From: Podila epigama
Lineage: Eukaryota; Mortierellomycota; Mortierellomycetes; Mortierellales; Mortierellaceae
Direction: 5' to 3'
Assembly (NCBI GenBank): GCA_015679605.1
Contig: JAAAVE010000436.1
Coordinates: 5,686-19,418 of the forward strand
DNA length: 13,733 bases
Position 1 is the stretch's first letter, and each line of letters begins with the position of its first letter. A program made the position numbers and the translations under genes. The notes beneath the pieces are model-generated. The model was not told where the DNA came from. It made no database searches and worked only from the letters and a program-made list of their open reading frames with translations. This document shows, piece after piece, positions 1 to 10,177 of the stretch.

Positions 1-436
1 CCTCTGGGCTCGGAATTCCTCGATCCACATTTGGGCGGATACGACTCTGTCTTCGTGCTTCTTTGACCTTTGCCATCAAGAGGCTGATACTTGATGTTGA
101 ACACATCATCGTTAGTGACAACATCGTCCCGGGATGGTCTGAGAACCGAGAGCTTTGTCTGCCGCGAGTTGGGCGCTGCCTTTGGAGAGTTTCACTCTGA
201 TATCTCTGCTCTTGGCCCCCCTGCGAGGCTTTCGGTCTCGATCCGCTTCTTCATCGCTCGTGAAACAATGATTGTGGCGGTGAAAGTACTCTACCACCAC
301 GACCTCAATCAACGTTTGGTTTCGCAAGGTTTGGACCGTGTGGTGAAAGCGCGTCTTGCTCTTGCAGCCCATCCTCTTCCCTTGTTGTTGGACATCGCGC
401 CGCTTTCCTGTGCGTCCTCCAATTGGGCGATCCGCA
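1..436 (-). other. Coding-like sequence at left edge, possible partial gene or remnant
   Basis: On the minus strand this stretch is richer in G+C than the spacer to its right, and open frames cover most of it in relay. One frame is open from about 436 down to 112 and contains a basic/acidic stretch (residues such as SDEEADRDRKPRRG). A second frame is open from about 193 down to 1 and includes DDVVTNDDVFNIKYQPLDGK. A third frame at 1-60 reads HEDRVVSAQMWIEEF. The frames do not join through an intron with convincing GT-AG sites, and I recognise no family. It could be the end of a minus-strand gene that continues past position 1, with short introns I cannot place, or a frameshifted remnant. The 209-codon open frame on the plus strand (91-720) overlaps it but turns into Ser/Phe-rich low-complexity sequence, which looks non-coding. 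Confidence 0.25.
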
Positions 437-1455
437 GATCATGTACAGTACAGTACTCCATTGATGTCCCATCCTTCTTGGAGATATATTGGTGGTGTTT
501 GATAGTTCGACTTTTTGTGTCTGCAATAAACAGTTCCTTTCTTCACCCGTCCTCATCCTCAATCAGCCTCAATCCTCAATCATCATCATCCTCATCTTCA
601 CTCAAGAAGTTGCAACACCAACACTTCTTCTTCTTCAGTCAGAGAAGACTCATTCACGTTCTCCTCCGCGTCCTCTTCATCACTCTCACTCCACGCTCTC
701 CTCCACGTCTACCTCCTTGAAAAAAACTATTTGCTACAAATGAATGAATGGGAAACAGAAAGAAGGTTCAATGGATCACGCGAAGGACATGTCATACTGG
801 CAATTGTGACTACATAATTTTATAGTCTACTCAGGTTGGTGGCAAAATATTCATTGTGCCCTTTCTGTTCCTGAAGGCCTTTGGCTGACAACAAACTCTT
901 TTGTGTTTTTCCATTTCACTTCTCTCGTCCGCTCATTGAGAAGATAAGACGAATGTCAGTTACAGTCAGTCATTCAAGATGTGAGACTGATGTTGATACT
1001 GCAGGAAAAAAAAAAAAAGGCGTATTCTTCCGTTCCCACCTGTGGGAAAAAGCTGTGTTACGCGCAAAATAGAGTCGAGGCTCTTTCTTCCTTTAACACT
1101 GATGTGGGTCCTTGGCCAAGGTTCTCACTCTTTCATTTTATCACGATCGGAAAACGCACACTCGCCCTAATATTTTTTTCATGTTCGAAAAGGTTAACAT
1201 CATTGTTCATCAGCAAGCATTAGAAAAAAATGGCTAGTTTGCCTCCTCGAACAATGTGTTTGAGTAGAGATGAAAAAAATAAAAAAAAAACAAAAACCAC
1301 ATGATAGAACGTATTCGCGTATTCGTATGGGTATTCAAATGGGCAATGATCGACGCGAAGGGACGGTGGAGACTTGAGAAAAAAAGACGCATGATGCTCA
1401 AAAAAGTCGCGCTGTACAAAAAGAAACTTGAGGTCGCCACTAATAATTTAGCACC
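437..1455. other. Intergenic region with no gene seen
   Basis: No convincing coding sequence was found on either strand. Positions about 540-720 are strongly pyrimidine-rich on the plus strand, with TCA/TCC/TTC microsatellite-like runs. A 12-13 nt A run lies near 1006-1018 and several A runs lie at 1271-1290. Short open frames here translate into low-complexity Ser/Phe/Lys-rich peptides and lack intron structure or recognisable motifs. No tRNA-like cloverleaf was noticed by eye. Confidence 0.5.
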
Positions 1456-1461
1456 TTTATT
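1456..1461 (-). terminator. Polyadenylation signal AATAAA for the TVP15-like gene
   Basis: A perfect AATAAA hexamer on the minus strand lies 25 nt past the stop codon of the Tvp15-like gene (stop at 1489-1487). This is the usual position for a eukaryotic cleavage/polyadenylation signal and supports the 3' end chosen for that gene. Confidence 0.55.
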
Positions 1462-1486
1462 CGTCATAGGTTTGAGTCATGTTGGG

Positions 1487-2385
1487 CTAGAGGTCAGTCT
1501 TGGGTTCGGTGTAGCTGCCACCGTTGTCACTGGAGTTGAGGTTCGTGGTTGAGGTGTTTGGGATGGCTGACATGGAAGGAGAAGGGGTGGCGCCGACAAA
1601 GTGCATGGCGATGTAAAAGACGCCAGTGACCATGATGATGGTTCCAACGACGATGTTGTACCATTTCCAGGCGAGCGTGAGGATTCCCATGCTACAAGGA
1701 GAAGAGCGAGTGTGTACATGGATTTCGTGTAAGTTATTTGCACACTTGCTGGAGAATATAAAAGTTATTGGTATAGCTTCTTCTTCTTCGTCTTCTTCAT
1801 TTACCTCAAGTAGACTATGGAGTGTCCAACATATTGCATTGAAATGATGTTTGTGTTCATGTTAGACTGCATGGTCTGCTTGATTTGTTTGAGACAGAAT
1901 ATGTCAAAAGCAGGAAAAGTAAAACGTTACATAAACCGCGACCAAGAAGTGAGAACATGAACCCCATGTTATAGACAATTGATTCTGGGATGGCGAATTC
2001 GAGCGCAAAAGTCAAAATGCCGAGGAATCTATGAGGTAGGGAATATGTTTAGTCTTGGCGTTTTTTGTAAAGGCCAAATATAAGGCAATCCATAAAAAGA
2101 AAGGAAGATAGTCCAAATGAAATGAATATACGTAATATAAAAACAGACGATTACATGACAAAGATGCCGAGGATACCAGAGTTCCATGACTTGATGTTGA
2201 CAAAGAGCAAGATACCGGCCAAGACAATAAGCACGGCTAAATGAGACGTTATTTTGAAATTATATATCAGAGTCCATCTGAAGTGAATCTATAACGTTGC
2301 GTGTTGTTGTGTTTCGAGTTAATAATCAATCAATCGTACCAACAATGATGTTCAACAACCTAAAGAGAGACGCGCCTTGGACCAT
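1487..2385 (-). CDS. TVP15: Tvp15-like COPI-associated Golgi membrane protein, five exons
   Basis: Predicted 146-residue integral membrane protein of the COPI-associated/Tvp15 family (Pfam COPI_assoc), which in yeast sits in late-Golgi (Tlg2-containing) vesicles and is linked to COPI traffic. Exons on the minus strand: 2385-2340, 2236-2155, 2028-1931, 1814-1805 and 1691-1487, totalling 441 nt including the TAG stop. All introns are GT-AG and about 103-126 nt long. Visible features are an N-terminal LFRLLNIIVAVLIVL helix, then hydrophobic segments at about residues 9-28, 36-54, 62-86 and 91-112, the family-like motif LLGRGLFY at residues 70-77, and a polar Ser/Thr/Asn-rich tail from about residue 114. 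Length and four-helix layout match the family. The start at 2385 is the first in-frame ATG before the hydrophobic N-terminus. The fourth exon is only 10 nt, and it is needed to complete GRGLFY and keep frame. The family call rests on motif memory, not a search. Confidence 0.75.
1805..1814 (-). other. TVP15: 10-nt microexon of the Tvp15-like gene
   Basis: The ten bases TCTACTTGAG (minus strand) are preceded by CCATAG and followed by GTAAAT. They complete a Phe codon begun in the previous exon (T+TC), add Tyr and Leu, and start a Ser codon finished by the next exon (AG+C). The result is GRGLFYLSMGIL, matching the GRG-x-FY pattern of Tvp15 proteins. Skipping it would shift the frame by one base. 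The flanking introns are 1930-1815 (116 nt) and 1804-1692 (113 nt). Confidence 0.65.
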
Positions 2386-2510
2386 GGTGAGAAGACAATG
2401 AATAAAGAGATAGAGTGTAAAGGAGTGTGATGTATGAAAAGAACGAGCGAGTAAATGAAAAGGATGGTGGAAAGGAGGTAAAATAATAAATACAAACGTT
2501 ACAACAAATT

Positions 2511-2543
2511 GGGAAAAAAAAAAGATTAAGAATTTTTTTTTCC
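2511..2543. repeat. A/T inverted repeat (hairpin/cruciform candidate)
   Basis: GG followed by A10 (2512-2523), a nine-base spacer, then T9 followed by CC (2533-2543). The arms GGAAAAAAAAA and TTTTTTTTTCC are exact reverse complements over 11 bp. It lies about 130-160 bp upstream of the Tvp15-like start codon. It could be a paired poly(dA:dT) promoter element or a chance product of two homopolymer runs. Confidence 0.55.
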
Positions 2544-2545
2544 TC

Positions 2546-2604
2546 GTAAACGTTGTCTCGCATTTCAACGTGCCGCCAAGTGTAAAGGTTGTCTCACATG
2601 AACC
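2546..2604. repeat. Imperfect 36-bp-spaced direct repeat
   Basis: GTAAACGTTGTCTCGCAT (2546-2563) recurs as GTAAAGGTTGTCTCACAT (2582-2599), differing at two of 18 bases and spaced by 36 bp. A related inverted half-copy, CTTTACAC at 2641-2648, is the exact reverse complement of GTGTAAAG at 2580-2587. The cluster sits between two divergently transcribed genes and may be a pair of regulatory sites, but no factor is assigned. Confidence 0.5.
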
Positions 2605-2933
2605 TCTCTTCCCCCCCATCCGAGTGAAAGGACATGTTGTCTTTACACCGGCAATGCAGCTTTATGAACGCGCTTTATTTGATTGTAACTGGTGTAGAGT
2701 GAGGCAGGTATTTTTCAAGTGTTGAAAGTGATAGAAGCGCGAAATTAGACGAGTAAGCAGCTCATGTATGTACATAAAGCAGCACATAAGCCACATTCAT
2801 CCTGACTAAGAGGCACCAAAAAGTTTAAACAGATTAACCTCAGATGCATTGGGGTGGGTTCAATTGAGTGTAAAAGTATGAAAGGTAGACATTTTGTAGA
2901 TTATACAATGAAACTATCTAGTCGATGTTTGCT

Positions 2934-2961
2934 CCAGAGTCCAGAGTCTAGAGTCTAGGAC
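2934..2961. repeat. 7-bp tandem repeat, about four degenerate units
   Basis: Successive 7-mers read CCAGAGT, CCAGAGT, CTAGAGT, CTAGGAC. The first two are identical, the third differs at one base and the fourth is decayed. This is a small minisatellite in the divergent intergenic region, about 340 bp upstream of the solenoid gene start. Confidence 0.7.
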
Positions 2962-3298
2962 CAAACTGTCATGGGTGAATAAGGATATTCCTTTTTTTTT
3001 TGCAACTTCCCACGCGACAGAGCATCCTTCACCTAAACTGCCAAACTGGCTTCGCCACCGCTCCTTTTTTTTAATTGCGCCTCCTCTGTTCCTTTTGTTG
3101 TTCCACCCCTATTACGCAACCCAATAGTTGGACACCTTCAAGGAGCGACACAGTGCTCACGTTTAGAAGATCATTCATCTTTTTTCCTTCTCGTACATCT
3201 CATCCATCCTTCAATCCATCACTTATCCCATTCTGTTCATCCATACACACATATAACTGTCCCTCTTCTAAGGTTCTGGGATTTACAAATTTCGCGTA

Positions 3299-6200
3299 AT
3301 GACTACCAGGAAACAAGTCACTCCAATGGCACTGCCATCATCAGAAAAGGACTTTGTTCGCAAACTACTGGCCATCCCTTACAGCAAGCGATCCGCTGCC
3401 GTACAGGGTTTGGTGCTGACTGGGCGTGACAACGTTTTACCGTTGCTACAGAGCATCCTATCAACCGAACCCTTGGTCGATGCAATCAATGTAGTCCAGC
3501 CTCCTAACAAAGAGGTCGAACTTGCGGCTGATGGTGGTAATCCTGACCCTGTCGTTGTTACCCAAGCCCTACGATTCCCACAGACGAACGCGTCAAAAAG
3601 ATACTACCAGCGTGAGGCCGCTGTTGCTATGGCCTCTACCCTTGCTGCCCTCGGCAACAAGGATGCAATTGCGCTGCTGATCGCTGCCCTTAACCATCCT
3701 TCGACCATCGGCAAAAAGACTGTCATCCAGTGCCTGGCCCGTGTTGCAGACGACCAGGATCTTTTGACTGCGAGCAAGACTTCTCCGCCAGCTGTTCGCG
3801 ACTCACTTGTCGCATGCCTCCTCAAAAACAAGAGAAAGGAACTTGCACGCGACATCCTTGGCAAACCACGCAAGACTGTAAGCGGATTCATCTCTTTTTT
3901 TTTTGTTACATGCTTTTCCTGCACAGTTCTATGCACCACGCTCCATATACCATGCACCAATATGTTAACCTGTTTCTTGATTCTCTCATTACTCAGATAA
4001 CCTCGACTGAACCTGTTGTGGCCATTACTACCAGACTCCGGAGAGCACTCGAAAAGGCTCAAGATCACGAAAGAGAAACTGTTTGGAACGAGTACGCAAA
4101 CGCCATTGATGTCCTCAATATTCCCAAGCCCGGCGTGTGCGAGGAAGGAGAGTCTCTAAAGGACGTCATCCTCGCACTACAAGAGTTGCTGCCTCCACTC
4201 TATCCTGTGTACCCCGACAGGCCCGAGCAACGCGACCACAAACTGAGCTCAATAATTGAAAAACATCTGGTAGCCTTTTTGGCCCATGATGCGGAGCGCG
4301 TCATCCGTATTCTCAAGAACACATCTTGGTCGCACATTGGCCAAAACGGTTACTGGTTCCACCTTCCCACAGCCTTGCATTCGGGCCCCAAGACTTGTCG
4401 ATTCTGGAGCCACCGTCAAGACAACGGTCAGGCTCTTCGAGAGTTCTGGATGCATTTGATAGCGGTCGGTGATGGAGCCCTTGTTCGCGAAGGACGGCTT
4501 CCTACAGCCACACTTTTCAAGTCGTGTCGCACGCCTGTCGTTGATGAACTAGTTCGCACAGCCTTAAATCTGCTCAATGCCGACTCTTTCAATACAAACA
4601 TCCTCAAAAACACAATTATGGCCCAGAGTCATCTTAGCAATATTTTGGCATTTGCAACCACAGGTGTGAAAAACCTCATCCATCGTCTGGCCAAGTGCTC
4701 CGCCCTTCAAGACCGCACAAAGTCCGCCAAAGATATTCGCGAAACTGTGAGTGGCCTTCTCATTGAGCTCCTGTCAGTCGCCATGCGCTCTTTGCGCATT
4801 TTCTTTAAAGCGGAACCAAAGTTCAACAAGCACTTGTACGCCTACATCATGTTGCCGTTGATCAGAGACACCGCCCATGGTGAATGGTCAGCCAATCCGT
4901 CTAACCCACTCAAAAGTTTCCCGCCCTTGGGTCAGCTTATCTTTGACCAGCTCCACTCAATCTTTACACCAATGTCTCGGACGGAGACCAGTATCATGAC
5001 CATCATTGAAAACCTGCTCCGTATCCTGGCTCCGCATTACCCCAGTGTCTATTCACTCCCCGACACCAAGTTCGAGCAGCCCTTTTCCTCCATTCCACCG
5101 TGGGATAACACCAATGTCTTTACCAAGTGTATCGTGGATTCGCTCAATGGCATAGGCAGAAGAAGTAGACCTCATTTTGACGCGCAATGGGTTGGTCACT
5201 TTAACAAGATCGCGCCCCATCTTCAAGAATCACAGAGAGACGTAATCGCTGAATGGGTTATGGCGGCTCCCAACCTCACAAAACTGCTGGATGAGACCCG
5301 TGGCACTGCCATCTTCTCTCTCCTTGACAGTATCTTTACCAACATCAACCTTCGCCACCAGTTTGTGTTCCCACTGGTCTTTGCTGAGAAAAAGGACAAA
5401 CAAGTCAATTTGGCAAACAATGCTGCCGAATGGGCCGCCTATCTCGACATTCGTCTCCCAAACGTTCGTGCACTTTTGGCCAAGGAGGCATTGAAGCCAT
5501 CCTTTGACGAACGACTCCAATGGATCAAGGCTATCCTCAAGGCCACTCGAATCTCCCGCAGTGTGCATGAGTGGATTCTCACCTTGAAATGGCTTCTTCC
5601 AAAGTAATGCCCTTTTTATTTCGTAGTTTTGATCTCTCTTCTTTCGTCCTCATTTTGGCCTCAAATACGTATACTTACAGTCCTTATACTACACTATACG
5701 ATTCTCTATGATAGGATCCGCAATGAGACTCAACCAAACCTCGTCTTACTGGCCCCATTCCTGTGTCCAGACTTGCCTTGTATTCCGCGTCAATATTTAG
5801 ACGACGCAACTCTTGAGCAGGCTGTAGAGCTGGAGGCATTGTATCTCAGGATGGAGTCGCAAGTACGATAATTTATAATACTTGTATTATTTATGAAGAT
5901 TTTTGCATTTTTTCGGATGCTAACCATTGGTGAACCCTTGTTTGCTTTATAGAATGCGTCTGCGATTACACCTGTGGATGGGATTGCCAGGTTCCTAGAT
6001 GCTATTGCAAGTCAAGCATTTGGACGCTTCATTTCCTTCCCAAACCACCCATTCTTCCGTCTCGGCCACGAGATTGCATGGAGAAAGGTGCTGAGAACTC
6101 ATGGCGAGAAGGGAGCCTTAGGTTCATACAACTTGAATATTAATGCTCCGCTCTATGCTGATTCGGACCGTCATGAGGACACAGAAATTGCCCGGCGTCG

Positions 6201-9200
6201 CAACGCTACAAGCAACGACGTAGAGTGGGAGACGCAAGGCCTTGGCCATGGCTATGTGAATATTGTGGACGGACAGGAGGAGGCAGTGGTCGCGTCAAAG
6301 TTGAACATCTTATATACTCGTTGGCTCTCTGTCAAGAGTGTGTTGGACCCAACTGTTATGACCGATGATATACAAGCTTTCAAAGAAGCACAACCCTCCG
6401 TCTGGCGGAATGCCTGTTACGACTTCCTGGGTGCGCTTGGTTGGCGCTGGAAGCTGTCTCCTACCCTTGTCAACTATTTCAACGAGCAACTGGACAAACT
6501 TGCTGCTGCTCCTGTCAAGACCTTCGGAGACGACAAGGTCCTGGATTGGGGTGCCGACGATAGCATGAGGGAAGCCTCTCAGTATATTGCCTATATCTAT
6601 GACAGGTATCAGACCAAGTGGATTCGCCACAACATCGACAGTCTTCCGCTATTCAAGCGTTACAGTGAACTGCGCTTATCCTCGACTGAGGCTGCCTCTG
6701 AGGCCGTGGCCCAGCTTCTGCTCTGCGAGCAAGACAATGGGAAGAGGGACAACGACTTGTATGAAAAGACAGTCGTCCGCCTTCTCGATCTCTCGCCGTC
6801 AGTAATCGCCCTGACCCAAATCCGTGATTACCTCTCCATCTGGCGCCCCGATCTACTCCGTGACGAGCACCTGACAGCGACCACAAAGATTCGAGGCCGT
6901 TTTAACACCGTGGAAGAAGAAGAGCCCTGGGAGTTTTTCATCAAAAAGACCTCCAAACTCAACCCACACCAATGCGAGCTCCTGAAGGCCCGGCATCTGC
7001 AAGGCATGTTAGATGCTTCCATACCCTTTGCGACACGTGTGCTGCACGCCGAGAGCTTTGTTGCGATTCCTAGCACCACTATCCAGGACATTGCTGAAGT
7101 GCTTGCGACACCTTCACTCCCATCGCGCATTATTGAGGCCCTGTTGATGTATCTGCCTACGTTGGCTGAGCCAGGTGTTTCGCTGTCTTTGCTTCTTGCG
7201 CCGGTTTATCTGCAGTCGCACATGGCTCGGACAGCGATCCATGCTGTTGAAAACGCGCTCAAACACATTCCTCTTGGCGACATTCCCGAGTATATCTGGC
7301 CCCTGTTCCCTCCTGCAGGTGGTCGCCAACACAAGGTGACGGTACAGAAGGAAGGCGTGCGTCTGGCATGTAGCACCATGGCACTCTTTGTGGACCCAAG
7401 GATTCAACAGTTGATCAAGGATTTGTGGAGCCGCCCAGAGCTCCACGTTGACGTCCGCACAGCTATGCTCCAGTCGTTTTTAGGCCTTCTTTTCAGCCCT
7501 GCTGCCAAGGAGCCGCGATATGAGGCCGAGGTTCAGTGGATCTGGCATGTGCTTGGCGAGACTGCAAGATCAGATGAGCTCAAGGTTGCTGGAGCGTCGT
7601 TCGTCCTTTTGGCAACAAACCCTGTCGTCAAAGATGTACCAAATGCACCCTTTGTCGATGTGGCCTCCTTTGTTTGGGTGGACATTTCAAATGCCACACT
7701 CGACAACTTGGCTAAAGTCAATGTTCCTGAGGCTCATGTTCCTCGCTATGTCGACGAGGTTTTGATTCCGCTATTGGGCAAGCCCTCCAATATGGATGAC
7801 AAAGATTTGGTTGAGGTCTGGAAGCTGGCTATCCAGTGCCTCGTGCGCGGCAAAGGATGGATCTCATCCAGGAATGCTGGAGAAGTGGCCAAGGCATGGA
7901 GAGCAGAAGCAGCAAGGGTTGCCTTGGACGACCCACATCAGCTCTGGCCCATGTTTGCAGATGGAATTCGCTGTTGTGTGGGGAAGGAGGTTGCTGGCGC
8001 TGTGGCAAGTAATCAAGAAGGCATGGTTGCGTGGACTGAGCTTGTTGGACTGGTGCAAGATTTGGCCACCTGTTTCCTCGACAAGGGTCTGACCCGGACT
8101 CAGCGGCAGCAGGCTTTGGCTCGAATCAAGTTCATGGACCTTGGAAGCGCCTTCACGCTGAGGAACTTTGACAAGGTTTCAAAGGCAGTGTTCCATGGAG
8201 AAGATAGCGATCTGATGCAGCCATTGTTGGTGAAGGGCCTCGAGTCTGTGATGTGGAAGGCGTCTTTGACCCGGGACATTAATGTGTTTACGCCATACCG
8301 CCCAATGACCGATAGCGAGATCAACAAGCGCTCGCTCGAGATCTTGATCAGGATGGCTCATCTCAGTAGCAAGTATGTCTCTGAGCCTTCTGAGGTGAAC
8401 GAGTTGATGGAGGCGATGCTGAAAAAGTCCAAGAACAATGTTGCGATGCTGCGACATCTTGGAAGTGCTCTTCTGACGCCAATCGACGAACTTGTGGACT
8501 GGGTTCATCTAAACCCTGTGACATTGACGGTCCTGCGTCGAAACGTTAAAGGAGCAATCCGTCTGGACGATATCGGCGGTTTTGTGGAGAGGGTAGCGAA
8601 GCATGACGGTTCGTTTTACTGGGTGAACCATAGCTTGATCAGAACGGTGCTCGCCACGGAGATGGAGAGACGGACTGGTAACAATCCCCGCTTGAATGTG
8701 GTGCAATTGGATAAGATTGATTTCCTGAAGGCTTTAGGCCCAATGATTTCACGAGCAGAGGAGCAAGGCTGGGATCGAGGAACGGACGCGATGCTCTTTA
8801 GGAACTGGGTTGTTCAATCCAGACTACCTCCCTATCTGTGTGCCGTCATGCCGACCCAGGTTGGAGTTGTGATGCACAAGCACATTGTGAGCTCGGTCCA
8901 GATCGGAGAACTCCTCACTGCCCAGATAGATGCCTTTGTCATGCAGCCCAGTCAAGCAATGACCAAGTTTAGCAATGCGAATGATGCTGCTTACTTCGTC
9001 AATTTTCATATTGGGCTGCCTTTGCTCACCACAATTCTAATTGAAGGTGTGTTGAACCGCAACATTGAAGGACTGGACCTGCGAACTGTGATGCAAGATC
9101 ACACTGTCCCTAAAGATGTTATGGAAGGACATTGGTATTCCTTCTACGATGGCCGGCACGATAGCCCTCGGTCATTGGAACAAGTGAGGCACCGTTGGAA

Positions 9201-9996
9201 TGGACTCATGGACACCTATTCAGATTCGTACAAGCCTGTTCTGAACAGTAAGTTTTTCGTTTGTGTCTGCGTGAAAATGAAAGACCCCGAGAGTGTATGA
9301 ATGAGGAAACGGTACTAATGCCATTTTTTTTTGTATGTTACCTTTCATGTCATAGGCGTCAGCCACTCTAACACCAAACACCAGCCATCGGAAGTGGTAG
9401 CTGCATATCATTCTCTCGCAAAAACGTTGTTGACACAACTTCCAAAGTTCATTTTGTATCGACCATTCGAGTATCTGGAGTACATTCGTCTGACATTGAC
9501 GGCACCTGGAACGCTCTTAACCCCCCAAGAGGTCTCCACCCAGATTGTCGCAGCTTTTAGACCTGTGCCGCAAATAATTTTTGATGACAGCAACTTTGGA
9601 TGGGCGCCACCTCTGTCCCTGGCACTGGATCTGGTCGAGTATATTATGAACACGATGCGTGCCGAGGTGGAGCTTGAGGGAGAGCGAGAAGTTCAAATCA
9701 TTGAGCTGTTGGCGGCCAAGACACTCCAAGAGTGGAAGAATACGGTGCTGGAGACGGGATGTGGCAAGAAAATGGCAAAATATGAGGGCGCGGATGAGTT
9801 GAAGGCGCGCTTTTTGGCCCTTGTGGACCAACTCTGCGAAGATGGGTCGGGCGGACAGAGCGTAGCCCTGACGATTGGAGACTTTATCCCTGGAGGTGCC
9901 CAGTCAGCATCAGAGGCATTTGAAGTTGAGGAGGATGAAACCGAAGATGACGATGAGGATATGTCTGATGAGGGTTCTGAGATGGACACTGAGTAG
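3299..9996 (+). CDS. 2089-residue alpha-solenoid (HEAT-like) protein, function unknown
   Basis: Exons 3299-3877, 3997-5603, 5715-5862, 5953-9247 and 9356-9996 join in frame (6270 nt, TAG stop). Introns are GT-AG, 119, 111, 90 and 108 nt, with donors GTAAGC, GTAATG, GTACGA and GTAAGT. I do not recognise the protein. It appears almost wholly helical, with no signal peptide, clear membrane segment or catalytic motif. Residues about 105-155 look like paired HEAT-type helices (EAAVAMASTLAALGNKDAIA, then KKTVIQCLARVADDQDLL), and similar Leu-rich helix pairs recur along the length. The last 24 residues (about 2066-2089) are very acidic, 16 of 24 being Asp or Glu, with Ser/Thr residues that could be CK2 targets. 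Size and fold would suit a scaffold, transport receptor or complex subunit, but that is inference. The ATG at 3299 opens the long frame directly after a pyrimidine-rich leader. Gene structure is confident; function is open. Confidence 0.85.
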
Positions 9997-10177
9997 TTGA
10001 AGTAAGTGGTGTGGTGGTTCGTTTGGAAGTCGCGTATTTTTTTTTTGAGAAAATGAATAAAAATCCTATGGCTTGTGGCTTGTGCAACCATTTCTTAAAC
10101 TTGTTTCCCACCACATCGTCAATCGTTCAATTTCTGGTTGCATTCCCCTCATCACTAATCCCTAACATTAACAACGC
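9997..10177 (+). promoter_or_regulatory. Short tandem intergenic spacer holding the ima1 promoter
   Basis: Only 181 bases separate the solenoid gene stop from the ima1 start codon, both on the plus strand. The spacer must carry the 3' UTR of the first gene and the promoter and leader of the second. It contains a T10 run at about 10037-10046 and an AATAAA signal just after it. No TATA box is obvious. Overlapping or read-through transcripts are possible. Confidence 0.5.
10056..10061 (+). terminator. Polyadenylation signal AATAAA for the solenoid gene
   Basis: A perfect AATAAA on the plus strand, about 60 nt past the TAG stop at 9994-9996 and directly after a T-rich run. It is well placed to end the solenoid transcript before the ima1 start at 10178. 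Confidence 0.5.

Larger units (their letters stand above)
2386..3298. promoter_or_regulatory. Divergent intergenic (bidirectional promoter) region
   Basis: These 913 bases separate the start codons of the minus-strand Tvp15-like gene and the plus-strand solenoid gene, so they must hold both promoters. Poly(dA:dT) tracts, often nucleosome-excluding in fungal promoters, lie at 2514-2523 (A10), 2533-2541 (T9), 2992-3001 (T10) and 3065-3072 (T8). The 130 bases before the plus-strand ATG at 3299 are pyrimidine-rich, like a fungal 5' leader. Repeats in the interval are listed separately. No transcription start or factor site can be assigned from sequence alone. Confidence 0.5.

Noticed and set aside
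442-457. GTACAGTACAGTAC self-complementary stretch
   Set aside because: Short repeat of a four-base palindrome; nothing around it suggests an origin, attachment site or RNA element.
91-720. Plus-strand 209-codon open frame
   Set aside because: Its second half is low-complexity Ser/Phe/Pro translation of a pyrimidine-rich spacer, it starts at a TTG, and its first half overlaps better minus-strand coding-like sequence.
2326-2619. Minus-strand 97-codon frame with N-terminal extension of the Tvp15-like protein
   Set aside because: The upstream part translates A/T tracts and the 36-bp repeat into Phe/Lys and CETTFT repeats; the internal ATG at 2385 fits the family length.
3604-4068. Minus-strand 154-codon open frame
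   Set aside because: It lies antisense to exons 1 and 2 of the solenoid gene, crosses its first intron and shows no independent motif.
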